Positions 9,300 through 17,748 are shown, counted from the stretch's first letter. The stretch is 64,000 nucleotides of DNA from Ruminococcus sp. XPD3002 (GCA_900119535.1 FPJT01000003.1:246546-310545), one strand, 5' to 3'. Program-made: numbers and translations. The notes: generated from the letters alone by a model not told the origin.

Positions 9300-9496
9300 C
9301 GGGGGAAAACCTTTCTGAGGAAAGGTTCTTCCCCCGAACCCCTTTTCCAAAGACTTTTGCCCCAAATTTTAAGCCTTACAGGGTACTCTCTCATAGTATT
9401 ACTGAATCAGGAACACGAATACCCTGTAAGGCTTAAAATTTAAAGTAAGGCTCCGAAAATGATTAAGGGAAACCCTCGCTCAGAGAGTTTCCCCCG
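9300..9496. repeat. Palindrome-array repeat family A, copy 2
   Basis: This is a second copy of the 3528-3728 element, again exactly between two convergent genes. The flanking hairpins are nearly identical to copy 1. The long stem (9364-9388 with 9417-9441) pairs at 24 of 25 positions. The loop differs in sequence and length (28 versus 32 nt), so the stem is conserved while the loop drifts. Confidence 0.85.
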
Positions 9497-9512
9497 ATAA
9501 AAACATCGTCTT

Positions 9513-10625
9513 TTATGGCTTCTTGTTTAAATTGTAATTTACTACAGCTTTACGGAGCGCAACAAGGTCGAAAGTATTAACAGCCTCGTCGTCGTTCATG
9601 TCTGCTGTATTGAACATAGTCTTATTGAACGTCATATCGTTGTTGAGCAGATACTTTTCAAGTATAACAAGGTCCTCAACGCCGAGCTTGTTATCAAAGT
9701 TAAGGTCGCCCTTAAGGACATCGGTGCTTTCCATTTTCCAGATGCCGTAATCTGTCATACCCTCGATCGTGTTTCCGAATATCGCACCGCTGAAAGGTAT
9801 CATTTGATAATTGGCCGTATCATCAGCGCTTTTAGCAGGATAGCCTATCCATTCATCACCTTGAAACTTTATTCTTCCGAATCTCTTGTCAATAGTGCCT
9901 GTAAAATAATAGCTTCCCACCAAATCATACTTCTGATCCGCTTTATCTGAGGGCGTAAACTTTGCATAGCCCTTGATAGTTCCGTCATCTGCTATATCAG
10001 TTATTGATATCATGATATTTCTCCTTACGGCTGTATAGTCAACAAGCTGACCGTCCTCATATGTCGCATCGTTTATTCCGTCATATTCGCCGTACCATTC
10101 ACGCTTTATCTGTGCAGGATCAATGGAATAGCTGTCATACTTATCCGAAGTCTTTTCATAACTGAAAGAACTCTTTGTATCATTGTTTCTGAAACCTGTC
10201 ATTGTCTTTTTTTCGGGATCGATCTTTCCGCTGAAAGGGAACATACCATATTTATTTGCGTTTATCTTCCATTCGATACCTTCAAGAGTGAACTCGCCTG
10301 TTTCAAAATTACATTTGCCCTCGAAGAAATAGCTTTCATCCTCTGTATCAACAAAGGTAAGAAGGCCGCTGAAATTGCCCTCATCGTCACATTCGTCGAT
10401 ATTGATGACAGTAGGATTCTCTACCATGCCGCCTTTTCCGTCATATCCCATAAAGCTGCCTGTCCATGTTCCCCTGACCATATCCGCAGTAATGGGTGAA
10501 ACTGCACTTTCCGACGCAGCAGCTGCCGCAGTATCAGCGTTTCCCTCAGCCATAGCGATAGTTGTTCCGCAGGTGCTGAGTATCGACACAGCAGCGAGAA
10601 CGCTCAATAGTTTTTTGATCTTCAT
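9513..10625 (-). CDS. Secreted dockerin protein with two beta-rich repeats
   Basis: The 370-residue product starts at MKIKKLL; GGAGG lies 8 nt before this ATG at 10625, so the upstream in-frame ATG is not used. A signal peptide (about residues 1-28) is followed by two related blocks, each opening with a W-containing phrase (GTWTGSFMGYDG and REWYGEYDG) and carrying ITD/INID strands and KFTP/LTFVD ends, which resembles a duplicated lipocalin-like or carbohydrate-binding fold. The C-terminal ~65 residues are a type I dockerin with two Ca-binding loops (GDLNFDNKLGVEDL and ADMNDDEAVNTFDL). It should attach to a cohesin on a cellulosome. The non-dockerin function is unknown. Confidence 0.85.
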   Translation of the reverse strand: MKIKKLLSVLAAVSILSTCGTTIAMAEGNADTAAAAASESAVSPITADMVRGTWTGSFMGYDGKGGMVENPTVINIDECDDEGNFSGLLTFVDTEDESYFFEGKCNFETGEFTLEGIEWKINANKYGMFPFSGKIDPEKKTMTGFRNNDTKSSFSYEKTSDKYDSYSIDPAQIKREWYGEYDGINDATYEDGQLVDYTAVRRNIMISITDIADDGTIKGYAKFTPSDKADQKYDLVGSYYFTGTIDKRFGRIKFQGDEWIGYPAKSADDTANYQMIPFSGAIFGNTIEGMTDYGIWKMESTDVLKGDLNFDNKLGVEDLVILEKYLLNNDMTFNKTMFNTADMNDDEAVNTFDLVALRKAVVNYNLNKKP

Positions 10626-10840
10626 ACTAAATACCTCCATCATTACATATCACATCCGATATTAAATTTATATATCGGTATATACCATTATAACTCTATC
10701 CACATCTAAAGTCAAGGCGATATAAGCGAAAATGCAGGAACTTTCCTCAACTTTGAAGCGTCGGGAACCCGTCAGCCTGAGCCGAAATATCACTTACATA
10801 TTAAAAATAGCAGAATCTTTACGCTAAAAACGAAATTCTG

Positions 10841-10870
10841 TTGACAAGTTCCGCTCTCCGATGATACAAT
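10841..10870 (+). promoter_or_regulatory. Promoter of the GH5 gene
   Basis: TTGACA (10841-10846) and TACAAT (10865-10870) are spaced by 18 bp. The GH5 ATG follows about 38 nt later, with GGAAGGCGG as the ribosome binding site. Confidence 0.75.
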
Positions 10871-10908
10871 ATTACCAAGGGAAAATTTAATGGAAGGCGG
10901 CGGTATAT

Positions 10909-11859
10909 ATGCTACGTTCAAAGGGATTCCACAAAGGCATAAACCTCGGAGGCTGGATGTCACAATGTGACTATAGTAAAGAGAGACTTGACAACTTCAT
11001 TACTTCATCCGATATCGAACAGATAGCAAGATGGGGCTTCGATCACGTCAGGATCCCGATCGACTACAACATCCTCCAGAACAGCGACGGAACTATCAAG
11101 GAAAATGGTTTCGCACGCATCGAAAAAGCTGTTGCACAGTGCGAAAAGCACGGATTGAAGGTCATTCTCGATCTCCACAAAACAGCAGGCTTCTCCTTCG
11201 ATGAGGGAGAGACAGAATGCGGTTTCTTCGACAGCAGAAAGTATCAGGAGATGTTCTATCGTCTCTGGGAAGAATTCGCAAGACGCTTCGGCAATGACAG
11301 CGATAATGTTGTATTCGAGCTTCTCAACGAAGTTACGGACAAGTCCTACATCAACAAATGGAACTCTATCTCAAACGAGTGCATAAGAAGGATAAGGAAG
11401 TTTGCTCCCGATACGGTCATTCTCGTGGGAAGCTACAACAATAACGGTGTGAAAGAGGTCCGATTTCTCGACAAGCCGTACGACAGGAACATCGTCTACA
11501 ACTTTCATTGTTACGAACCGCTTCTTTTCACCCACCAGGGTGCCACTTGGACTGTAAAGATAGATCCCGAAAAGAGGATGTCCTATGAAAACAGCGGTAC
11601 ATCCGAGGAGTATTTCGAGCAGCTTTTCTCCTCTGCAATAAGCAAGGCTGAAGCTGACGGAACTTCCCTCTACTGCGGCGAATACGGCATGATAGATGTC
11701 GCTTCCGCACAGGATTCGCTGAAGTGGTTCAGAGCCATTAACAACGTCTTTGAAAAACACCACATCGCAAGAAGCGTATGGAACTACAAGGAAATGGACT
11801 TCGGTATATCCGATCCCAAATACGACGGTATACGTTCAGAGCTCCTCAAATACTTATGA
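10909..11859 (+). CDS. GH5-family endoglucanase-like glycosidase, cytoplasmic
   Basis: This 316-residue single-domain glycoside hydrolase has the GH5/clan A TIM-barrel landmarks: KGINLGGW at the N terminus, DHVRIPIDY, VILDLHK, FELLNEV with the acid/base Glu141, NFHCYEP, and YCGEYG with the nucleophile Glu258. It has no signal peptide, dockerin or binding module, so it probably acts inside the cell on imported beta-glucan oligosaccharides. That sets it apart from the secreted cellulosomal enzymes in the window. Substrate (cello-, manno- or mixed-link oligosaccharide) is not resolved. An 18-bp tandem repeat and a terminator follow the stop. Confidence 0.9.
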   Translation: MLRSKGFHKGINLGGWMSQCDYSKERLDNFITSSDIEQIARWGFDHVRIPIDYNILQNSDGTIKENGFARIEKAVAQCEKHGLKVILDLHKTAGFSFDEGETECGFFDSRKYQEMFYRLWEEFARRFGNDSDNVVFELLNEVTDKSYINKWNSISNECIRRIRKFAPDTVILVGSYNNNGVKEVRFLDKPYDRNIVYNFHCYEPLLFTHQGATWTVKIDPEKRMSYENSGTSEEYFEQLFSSAISKAEADGTSLYCGEYGMIDVASAQDSLKWFRAINNVFEKHHIARSVWNYKEMDFGISDPKYDGIRSELLKYL

Positions 11860-11910
11860 TGATATAGTTTAAAAAGATGATATAGTTTAAAAAGATGATA
11901 TAGTTTAAAA
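11858..11910 (+). repeat. Three tandem copies of an 18-bp unit
   Basis: The unit GATGATATAGTTTAAAAA occurs at 11858-11875 and 11876-11893, with a third copy lacking one base at 11894-11910. The first copy overlaps the GH5 stop codon, and the array leads straight into the terminator stem. Confidence 0.9.
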
Positions 11911-11946
11911 GTCCGCCGCGGAAAATGCTCCGAGGCGGACTTTTTT
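11911..11946. terminator. Rho-independent terminator between GH5 and the C39-like gene
   Basis: A GTCCGCC/GGCGGAC stem (11911-11940) with an inner GCGG/CCGA pairing is followed by TTTTTT on the plus strand. It lies between convergent genes. Confidence 0.85.
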
Positions 11947-12302
11947 CATTCTATGGTAAGTTCCCAGTAATACTTCCTTGCGGATACGGGAAAATCATCG
12001 GATACACCGTGTTCCGGATCGTAGAAAACTCCCTCGCAGTAAAGGGACCAGTGCCAGCATCTGGGCGTTTCAAGGCTCAGCATACAGAGCTTCGGAAGCT
12101 CGCTTCTGTCCTTTACCTCTACCCGCTTATCCGAGACCTTTACCCCCTTGCTGCGGAACATGTCCTTCATTTCCCTGAGAGTGGTCTCACGTTCGTTATC
12201 AAGCACTCGGCAGACCTCCTCAACGGGCATATTCAGCACCATTGCAAGCACTGCCTGTCCGCACTGGAGGTCGGTGGGTTCGTGTATGTACTTTATATCC
12301 AT
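11946..12302 (-). CDS. Small C39/papain-like fold protein
   Basis: This 118-residue cytoplasmic protein has a Cys-His-Asp arrangement like peptidase C39/papain-like domains. Cys14 lies in LQCGQAVLAMVL, His84 in CWHWSLY and Asp95 in VFYDPEHG. It lacks a signal peptide and a transporter fusion. It is encoded 18 bp downstream of the large AraC-type regulator, so the two are probably cotranscribed. It could be a small protease, a transglutaminase-like enzyme or an inactive relative. Confidence 0.65.
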   Translation of the reverse strand: MDIKYIHEPTDLQCGQAVLAMVLNMPVEEVCRVLDNERETTLREMKDMFRSKGVKVSDKRVEVKDRSELPKLCMLSLETPRCWHWSLYCEGVFYDPEHGVSDDFPVSARKYYWELTIE

Positions 12303-12320
12303 TTTCTCACTGCTTTCTGT

Positions 12321-14561
12321 TTACTGCTGACTGCTTTCCGAGTTCTGCTTCCTGAACATAAGTGCGGTTATACCCATTTTGCTCTTGAACTGCCGCATGA
12401 AGTGGCTCTCGTTGAAATATCCGCACTGTTCGGCTATCTGACCTATCTTAAGGTCGGTATTCACAAGCAGCCACTTGGCATGGCTGAGACGAGCGCTGAT
12501 TATGTCGTCCATACAGCTCGAACCGAACTGCTCCTTGTAAAGACGCTGTAAATGGCTCCTGCTTATGCCGATGTCCTTTGATATTGAATCGATGCTCCAG
12601 TCCAGCTGAGGGTTCTCCATGAACTTCATGCGTATCTTGTCCAGCTTTTCACGGTAATCCTCGGAATGTGCCGCAAGAGACATCGCCTTACCCTTTGCAG
12701 TGCTGCAAAGCTCAGTAAGAGTGTCCTCAAAGGACGCTATATCCTTTTTGCCGAGATACCTGCAAATCACTGCAATACGTTCAAAATCCGGCTTTACCGC
12801 ACCGTTATACAGGTCATCCATAGTGCGTTTCAGATTCTCTTTGAAAGACTTGATGCTCTCCGCCTCGCCTGCCCTGCGCTCACAGCGCTCCGCGCAGACA
12901 ATGACGTTTTCTTCGGGTACTGCCGCAATTATATCTGGACCTGTACCTCTGAGCACATTGGATATCGCCGATAAGGGAGAAGTATCTTTGCGCTCCTTAT
13001 GGTCGACGTAGGCGAGAACGTATACAGCTATGAGACTATTGCCAGTAATCGCAGAAAATCGGGAAATATTCTCGATAAGTCCTCGTCTGTTGAAGAGTCC
13101 CGACGAAGGATCGATAACTGTAAGGCTCTCGAACTGCTGCCTGAGATACTCGTGATGCATCTTGTGCTGTATGATGTTCATACCGTTTGCAAGCGCATCG
13201 CACCAGTTCACGTAATACTCGTCTATAAATATATCCCTCGGTTTCTTGTAGGATGTGCAAATATAACCGAATATCTGTCTCCGGCAGTGCAGGGACGTTA
13301 GCACGTATACCCTCGGCTCGTGTTTTCTGTCCATAGCAGGTATTATCATATCCGAAGAGAAACTGCTGCTGACCTTTCCCGTGGAATAACGTGTCTTTGA
13401 AAGGGCAAGTATCATATCATCGCTATAGCCCTTCATCCTGTAGGTCTGTGGACTGTCCATATCGAACTTCCAGTCGGTACAGAGGCAGATATCCATTGAT
13501 TCCCAGTTCATTAGCATATAGCTGAGTTTGTCCGCTTCCTCCATAAGGCGTTCGATACTGCTGCATGAGGACATCCTGCCGATAAGGTCGGAAGAGATAT
13601 AATTCCTTCTCTCGGTGTAGATATCCGAGGTCTTACGCATGAATTTCCTTATGGAAGAGTCGTCAGCATTTCCGGACATTACACTGTCCGCACAGCATCC
13701 GCAGCTCGTACCGATACGTATCTGCGGTCCCTCGGGTTCGGACCTGCTTACGGAATATCCTATCTGTTTAAGGAGCATATCAAATGCCTCCGCACCGAGT
13801 CCGCGTTCATCCGCAAGGGCAGTGGTTATCCGGGGAGTATAAACAAGTGCTTCCCAGCTTCCTCCGTAGCCTGCAATGGCTATCTGTCCCGGAATTTCAA
13901 CACCGCATTTCTTCAGCGAGTGACAGAGCGAGACCGCCATAGCATCACTCGCACAAACTATACCATCGGGAAAAGGGATTTTTCCCTTTGCGATATCGAT
14001 ACCTATCTGACGGGGGATCTCCTTACAGAAATAGCCGTAAAAGACTGATGAGGAGTCGTAGGCTATACCTGCTTCATCCATAGCGTCTCCGAAGCCTGCA
14101 AGGCGTTCAAGTGATACATAGTCCTCCTCCATACCCGTGATGCAGTATATGTTCCTGCATCCGTGCTGCTCTATGAGGTGACGTGTAACGCACTTCATCT
14201 GTGCTCTCTGGTCGGGGAAAACACATGAAAGTCCGTCTCTTTTTTCGCCGATGACCACACAGGGAAGAGCTCTCCGCTGAATACTGCGGAAAATGTTTTC
14301 TTTGACCTGTTCGCTGCTGAATCCGCCTGCAAAAAAGATAACGCCGTCCAGTTCGGCAGAATCAAGCAGGGAATAGATATTATCAAGGCCGTCCGAATAG
14401 CCGTTTGAGAAAAAATCCGTTTTAGCGTTTATGATACCCGTCATTACAACGATATCATAACCGTATTTTTTGGCGGAAGAAAAGACTCCGCTGATAAGGT
14501 CGCTGTCCAAGGCGCTTGAAACGTGTGGTAGAACAAGTGCGATCCTGCCGATACTTTCCAT
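12321..14561 (-). CDS. Three-domain regulator: LacI-type ligand domain, degenerate GGDEF, AraC HTH
   Basis: The 746-residue protein begins directly with a periplasmic-binding-protein-like sensor (about residues 1-285; IALVLPHVSSALDSDLISGVFSSA, then DGIVCASDAMAVSL and IAGYGGSWEALVYTPRITT), without a LacI HTH. A linker leads to a region that starts like a GGDEF domain (SLTVIDPSSGLFNRRGLIENISRF, about residues 470-600) but has no GGDEF motif, so it cannot be an active cyclase. The last ~95 residues form an AraC-type double HTH (ISKDIGISRSHLQRLYKEQFG and GYFNESHFMRQFKSKMG). A sugar-responsive activator is likely. GGAGGAG precedes the ATG. Confidence 0.88.
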   Translation of the reverse strand: MESIGRIALVLPHVSSALDSDLISGVFSSAKKYGYDIVVMTGIINAKTDFFSNGYSDGLDNIYSLLDSAELDGVIFFAGGFSSEQVKENIFRSIQRRALPCVVIGEKRDGLSCVFPDQRAQMKCVTRHLIEQHGCRNIYCITGMEEDYVSLERLAGFGDAMDEAGIAYDSSSVFYGYFCKEIPRQIGIDIAKGKIPFPDGIVCASDAMAVSLCHSLKKCGVEIPGQIAIAGYGGSWEALVYTPRITTALADERGLGAEAFDMLLKQIGYSVSRSEPEGPQIRIGTSCGCCADSVMSGNADDSSIRKFMRKTSDIYTERRNYISSDLIGRMSSCSSIERLMEEADKLSYMLMNWESMDICLCTDWKFDMDSPQTYRMKGYSDDMILALSKTRYSTGKVSSSFSSDMIIPAMDRKHEPRVYVLTSLHCRRQIFGYICTSYKKPRDIFIDEYYVNWCDALANGMNIIQHKMHHEYLRQQFESLTVIDPSSGLFNRRGLIENISRFSAITGNSLIAVYVLAYVDHKERKDTSPLSAISNVLRGTGPDIIAAVPEENVIVCAERCERRAGEAESIKSFKENLKRTMDDLYNGAVKPDFERIAVICRYLGKKDIASFEDTLTELCSTAKGKAMSLAAHSEDYREKLDKIRMKFMENPQLDWSIDSISKDIGISRSHLQRLYKEQFGSSCMDDIISARLSHAKWLLVNTDLKIGQIAEQCGYFNESHFMRQFKSKMGITALMFRKQNSESSQQ

Positions 14562-14983
14562 AACACTCCTCCGAAGACAATGTCTGCATAACTAATTTTA
14601 TCATCCGAACCGATCTCTATTAATTTAATTATACTATATAATTTTCAATTAGTCAACAAAAAATATTTTGTTCTGTAAAAAAACAAAATTACCATTCAAA
14701 TGCGGTATCAGGACGGTCAAAAAGGGATTTTTCAGTGATGTAAATATCATAACCAAATAAGCACTTTATACTGACGACTCAACAGATTTTTTTCATTTTT
14801 GAGCAGTTTAACTTTGGCTGTTTTTCGGGTTCTTCGGCTGCCTAATTTGTATGATTTAGCTTAAACGTCTTAACGCACTTAATATTTAATGCATAAATGC
14901 AAAAAAGACTTCATTAAGTGAGACATTTTTATCGAAAAACTGCAAATGGGACAAAATGTCATAAAATCTGATACGATATGTAA

Positions 14984-15012
14984 TTGTTACATTTGCTGTA
15001 ACATGATATAAT
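14984..15012 (+). promoter_or_regulatory. Promoter with an inverted-repeat operator, cohesin-like gene
   Basis: TTGTTA (14984-14989) and TATAAT (15007-15012) are 17 bp apart. The spacer carries the inverted repeat TGTTAC-N6-GTAACA (about 14986-15003), a plausible operator. The region 14580-14980 is AT-rich and I see no gene in it; it probably also holds the promoter of the divergent regulator at 14561. Confidence 0.65.
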
Positions 15013-15018
15013 TTTAAA

Positions 15019-15540
15019 AAAATAGTTTGTTCAATCCGTAAACAATAAATTTGTTAAGGTTTTATGAAGATGTAAACTTTGTTACTTTTTCGGATGTACC
15101 GCAGAACCTCTTTCCGTCACTCGGAGGCTGTGCGGTACACCTGAAATGTACCTTGCATTCTTCATCGTCATCGGAGCTAACGGCGAGAAGGTCTGCTTCG
15201 GTGATATTCGCTATAGACCGACAGTATAGGGGGATAATCAGCATATATGCCGCAGGGAGGGAAACCTGTCACATGGACAGGCGCAGTATATATGCTCCCG
15301 ATACTGTTTACATCGATCGTAAGAATGTGACTGTATGGGGATATAACGGTCATACAAAGATTACTTTGGCGGCTCTTCATCTGCGTGCGGCAGATAATAC
15401 AAAAAGTCCCGCTATCAGCCGTATTATTTGCTTCGGAACGATTCAACGATCATCGTTCCACTGCTTAAGGAGGCGTGGTACTGCAAAACACATTGTTCGG
15501 CGATCACAGGTCAAGTATTTTGAAAGGAATGAACAAAAAC
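15019..15540 (+). ncRNA. Long structured 5' leader of the cohesin-like gene
   Basis: About 520 nt separate the promoter from the start codon. Several strong inverted repeats lie in it: TGTACCGCA/TGCGGTACA (15095-15139); a nested structure 15221-15307 with ACAGTAT/ATACTGT outside, an 11-bp middle stem (15240-15250 with 15286-15296) and CCTGTC/GACAGG inside; ATAATAC/GTATTAT (15394-15427); and GGAACGAT/ATCGTTCC (15435-15459). It does not match the riboswitch consensus sequences I know. Open frames through it look accidental. Confidence 0.45.
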
Positions 15541-16857
15541 ATGAAATGGAATTCAATCAAAAGCGCAATTGCTGCTGTTGTGGTGGGAGGTACTGCAATC
15601 GTTGCAGCTTCTGCACATGTATCTGCAAGTCAGGAAAAGGTACTGAAGCAGTCTGATTTCGACAGATCAGCAATCAAACCCGTCATCGATGTTACCAAGG
15701 AGGTCATCTCCCTTGATGAAGCTCAGGCTTCTCCCACAAGAAAGGTAACTGTAAAGCTTTCGGGCGGAACTTCGTGCGAATGGGGCACACTCGGTCTTCA
15801 CGTTTACTACGATAAAAGAACAAGCACAAACCTTAACCCATTCGGCGCTCCCGATGTCCAAAAAGGCGTGGGTACAAGTTACATGAACCTGACTGTCCAG
15901 GACGATCCTACTGCCGTTGACCAGGATATGAACGGCTTCTTCGTTGCAGCTGCAAGCGCAGGCAACAACGGTATGGACGGAGACCTCTTTACTTTCGACA
16001 TCAATCTTCCTGCTGACGTTGCAGAGGGAGATGTATTCCCTATCGATATCATTTACAAATCAAATAACAACTGCGAGGATCTCTTCCTTGACGCTTCAAG
16101 AAAGAACAAGGCAATGCAGGGATATCTCTTCACAAGAGGTATCTATAACGATACTACAAATCCTTACGAAGGCGATGAGTACCTCCCCGAGGGTTCATCA
16201 TACGACGGATATATTGCTATCGACAGCTCAAAGGTACCTGACGGCGGTATCTCTCAGGTAGAGGTAGACCAGTGCGAAGAAAAGCCTTCTATCGAGGTAA
16301 GCAAGGAAGTTATCTCTATCAGCGATGCTGTTGAAAATCCCGAAAGAGAAGTTACCCTCACTCTCCACGGTAACGTTGAAGGACGCTGGGCTACTTCAGG
16401 TATGCACATCTATTACGACAGCCGTTTACAGGTAGTTGCAAACCCATTCGGCGAACCCGATGTCAAGAAGGGCGACGCTACAAAGTATCTCTCAGTTTCA
16501 ACAAAGAACGACGAGAGTGCAGACGAAGAAGACGGAATGTCAGGCTTCTTTATCACAACTGCTGCCGCAGGCAACAGCGGTATGGAAGGTCAGATGTACA
16601 CATTCAAGTTCATACTTCCTCCCGATGTTGAGGTAGGCGACGTTTATCCTATCGATATCCGTTACAAATCCAATGCTAATGCAAGCGACCTCTTCATAGA
16701 CGCTGCAAGAAGCAGAAAACTCATGCAGAGCTACCTCTTCACAAGAGGCATATACAACGAAGACCTCAATCCTTATCCGGGTGATGCATACCTGCCGGCA
16801 GGTTCATCATACGACGGATATATAGCTATCGAGTCCAATAATGCGGATCTCGGTTGA
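15541..16857 (+). CDS. Secreted protein with two tandem cohesin-like modules
   Basis: The 438-residue product has a signal peptide (MKWNSIKSAIAAVVV to ASA, about 28 residues) and then two homologous ~190-residue modules. Each runs from a V-I-D-V-T-K-E-V-I-S / I-E-V-S-K-E-V-I-S strand, through W-T-L-G-L-H-V-Y-Y-D / WATSGMHIYYD, to FPIDIIYKSN / YPIDIRYKSN and a shared YLFTRGIYN...SSYDGYIAI ending. The beta-strand pattern is like cohesins, which bind dockerins, but the similarity is distant. There is no dockerin, LPXTG or membrane anchor. The start is uncertain: AAGGA is 13 nt before this ATG, and another ATG at 15529 lies directly on that SD. Confidence 0.6.
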   Translation: MKWNSIKSAIAAVVVGGTAIVAASAHVSASQEKVLKQSDFDRSAIKPVIDVTKEVISLDEAQASPTRKVTVKLSGGTSCEWGTLGLHVYYDKRTSTNLNPFGAPDVQKGVGTSYMNLTVQDDPTAVDQDMNGFFVAAASAGNNGMDGDLFTFDINLPADVAEGDVFPIDIIYKSNNNCEDLFLDASRKNKAMQGYLFTRGIYNDTTNPYEGDEYLPEGSSYDGYIAIDSSKVPDGGISQVEVDQCEEKPSIEVSKEVISISDAVENPEREVTLTLHGNVEGRWATSGMHIYYDSRLQVVANPFGEPDVKKGDATKYLSVSTKNDESADEEDGMSGFFITTAAAGNSGMEGQMYTFKFILPPDVEVGDVYPIDIRYKSNANASDLFIDAARSRKLMQSYLFTRGIYNEDLNPYPGDAYLPAGSSYDGYIAIESNNADLG

Positions 16858-16929
16858 TGGAAATCGAATTAACTGCGGAGCTTTGGGTAAGGCGTTCCCG
16901 AAGTTCTGATCATCCAGGGAAAATTAGTG

Positions 16930-16963
16930 AAACAGCAGCTGCTTCTTGCGGCTGCTGTTTTCA
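16930..16963 (+). terminator. Terminator of the cohesin-like gene
   Basis: AAACAGCAGC pairs with GCTGCTGTTT (10 bp, 11-nt loop), followed by a short T-rich run. Confidence 0.75.
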
Positions 16964-16969
16964 TTATGG

Positions 16970-17004
16970 CAAAAAAATAAGACGGTCCAGTAAAGAACCG
17001 TCTT
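16970..17004 (-). terminator. Terminator of the sortase-substrate gene
   Basis: Read on the minus strand, AAGACGGT/ACCGTCTT (16979-17004) is followed by ATTTTTTT, a standard intrinsic terminator just past the 17041 stop. Confidence 0.8.
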
Positions 17005-17040
17005 AGTTCATATGAACTGTAAAATGTACGAGGTGGACGA

Positions 17041-17535
17041 TTAGTCCTTCTTGCGTGAAGCAATACCAGCTGCTGCTGCTACGAGTGCTGTTGCTGCTAC
17101 AGCCATACCTGGGAATGCGTCGCCTGTCTTAGGTGAACCGCTCTTTGATGCTGCCTTTGTAGTAGCCTTTGCAGTTGTTGTAGCCTTAGCTGTTGTAGTA
17201 GCCTTTGCAGTTGTTGCAGGTGCTGCTGTTGTAGCAGGTGCCTCTGTAACTTCCTCAGTAGCTGCCTCTGTTGCAGCCTCTGTAGCTGCTTCTGTTGCTT
17301 CCTCAGTAGCTGCCTCTGTTGCAGCCTCTGTTGCTTCCTCTGTTGCTGCTTCAGTAGCTGCTTCTGCTGTTGCAGCCTCTGTAGCTTCCTCTGCACCGTT
17401 TGCCTCAGCAACTGCTACTGCAACGGGTGCCTCTTCCTCTGCGTTAGCTCCGAGAGCTGAACCTGCAGCACATACGCTGCACATAAGAGCTGTAGAGAGA
17501 GCTGCTGCTGCGATTGACTTGAAATTCTTTTTCAT
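17041..17535 (-). CDS. Ala/Thr/Glu-rich cell-wall-anchored repeat protein
   Basis: This is a 164-residue surface protein. A signal peptide (MKKNFKSIAAAALSTAL to ANA) is followed by a short acidic region, about 60 residues of TEAATEEA-type repeats, an Ala/Thr/Lys segment (ATTAKATT repeats), and a sorting signal made of SPKTGD, a hydrophobic helix and a positively charged tail (SRKKD). The SPKTG motif is an LPXTG-like sortase site. There is no folded domain; it may be a wall spacer or a glycosylated mucin-like stalk. The antisense strand is also open, which is a by-product of the repeated codons. Confidence 0.75.
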   Translation of the reverse strand: MKKNFKSIAAAALSTALMCSVCAAGSALGANAEEEAPVAVAVAEANGAEEATEAATAEAATEAATEEATEAATEAATEEATEAATEAATEAATEEVTEAPATTAAPATTAKATTTAKATTTAKATTKAASKSGSPKTGDAFPGMAVAATALVAAAAGIASRKKD

Positions 17536-17719
17536 AATAGATCACTCCTGTTTCATATTTTAACGGCTTTCTTTCCGTTTCATATATAACATTCGGGCAT
17601 GCTGACAATAAAGAGACAGTTTTTTTGTTAGAAGAAACATGCTTTTTTTATTTGTTTTTTATCTGTTATGCACAATTATGTTACTTTTGATGCATTTCCC
17701 CTCCCCCTTTTTACGGTTA

Positions 17720-17748
17720 TTGACTTGTTCCCCTTTTACTATTATAAT
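17720..17748 (+). promoter_or_regulatory. Promoter of the two-component operon
   Basis: TTGACT (17720-17725) and TATAAT (17743-17748) are 17 bp apart, about 100 nt upstream of the response regulator. The rest of 17536-17845 holds only the presumed promoter of the divergent surface protein. Confidence 0.85.

Noticed and set aside
15221-15307. Cyclic-di-GMP riboswitch
   Set aside because: The expected GEMM motifs (CACGCA, GGCAAACC, GAAA tetraloop receptor arrangement) are not present.
15051-15656. Open frame across the leader and into the cohesin-like gene
   Set aside because: It has no ribosome binding site, Cys/Arg-rich random composition, and runs out of frame through a signal peptide that is clearly read in another frame.
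17051-17563. Long open frame opposite the sortase-substrate gene
   Set aside because: It is a consequence of the repeated GCT/ACT/GAA codons on the other strand; it has Ala/Val/Ser-only composition and no ribosome binding site.
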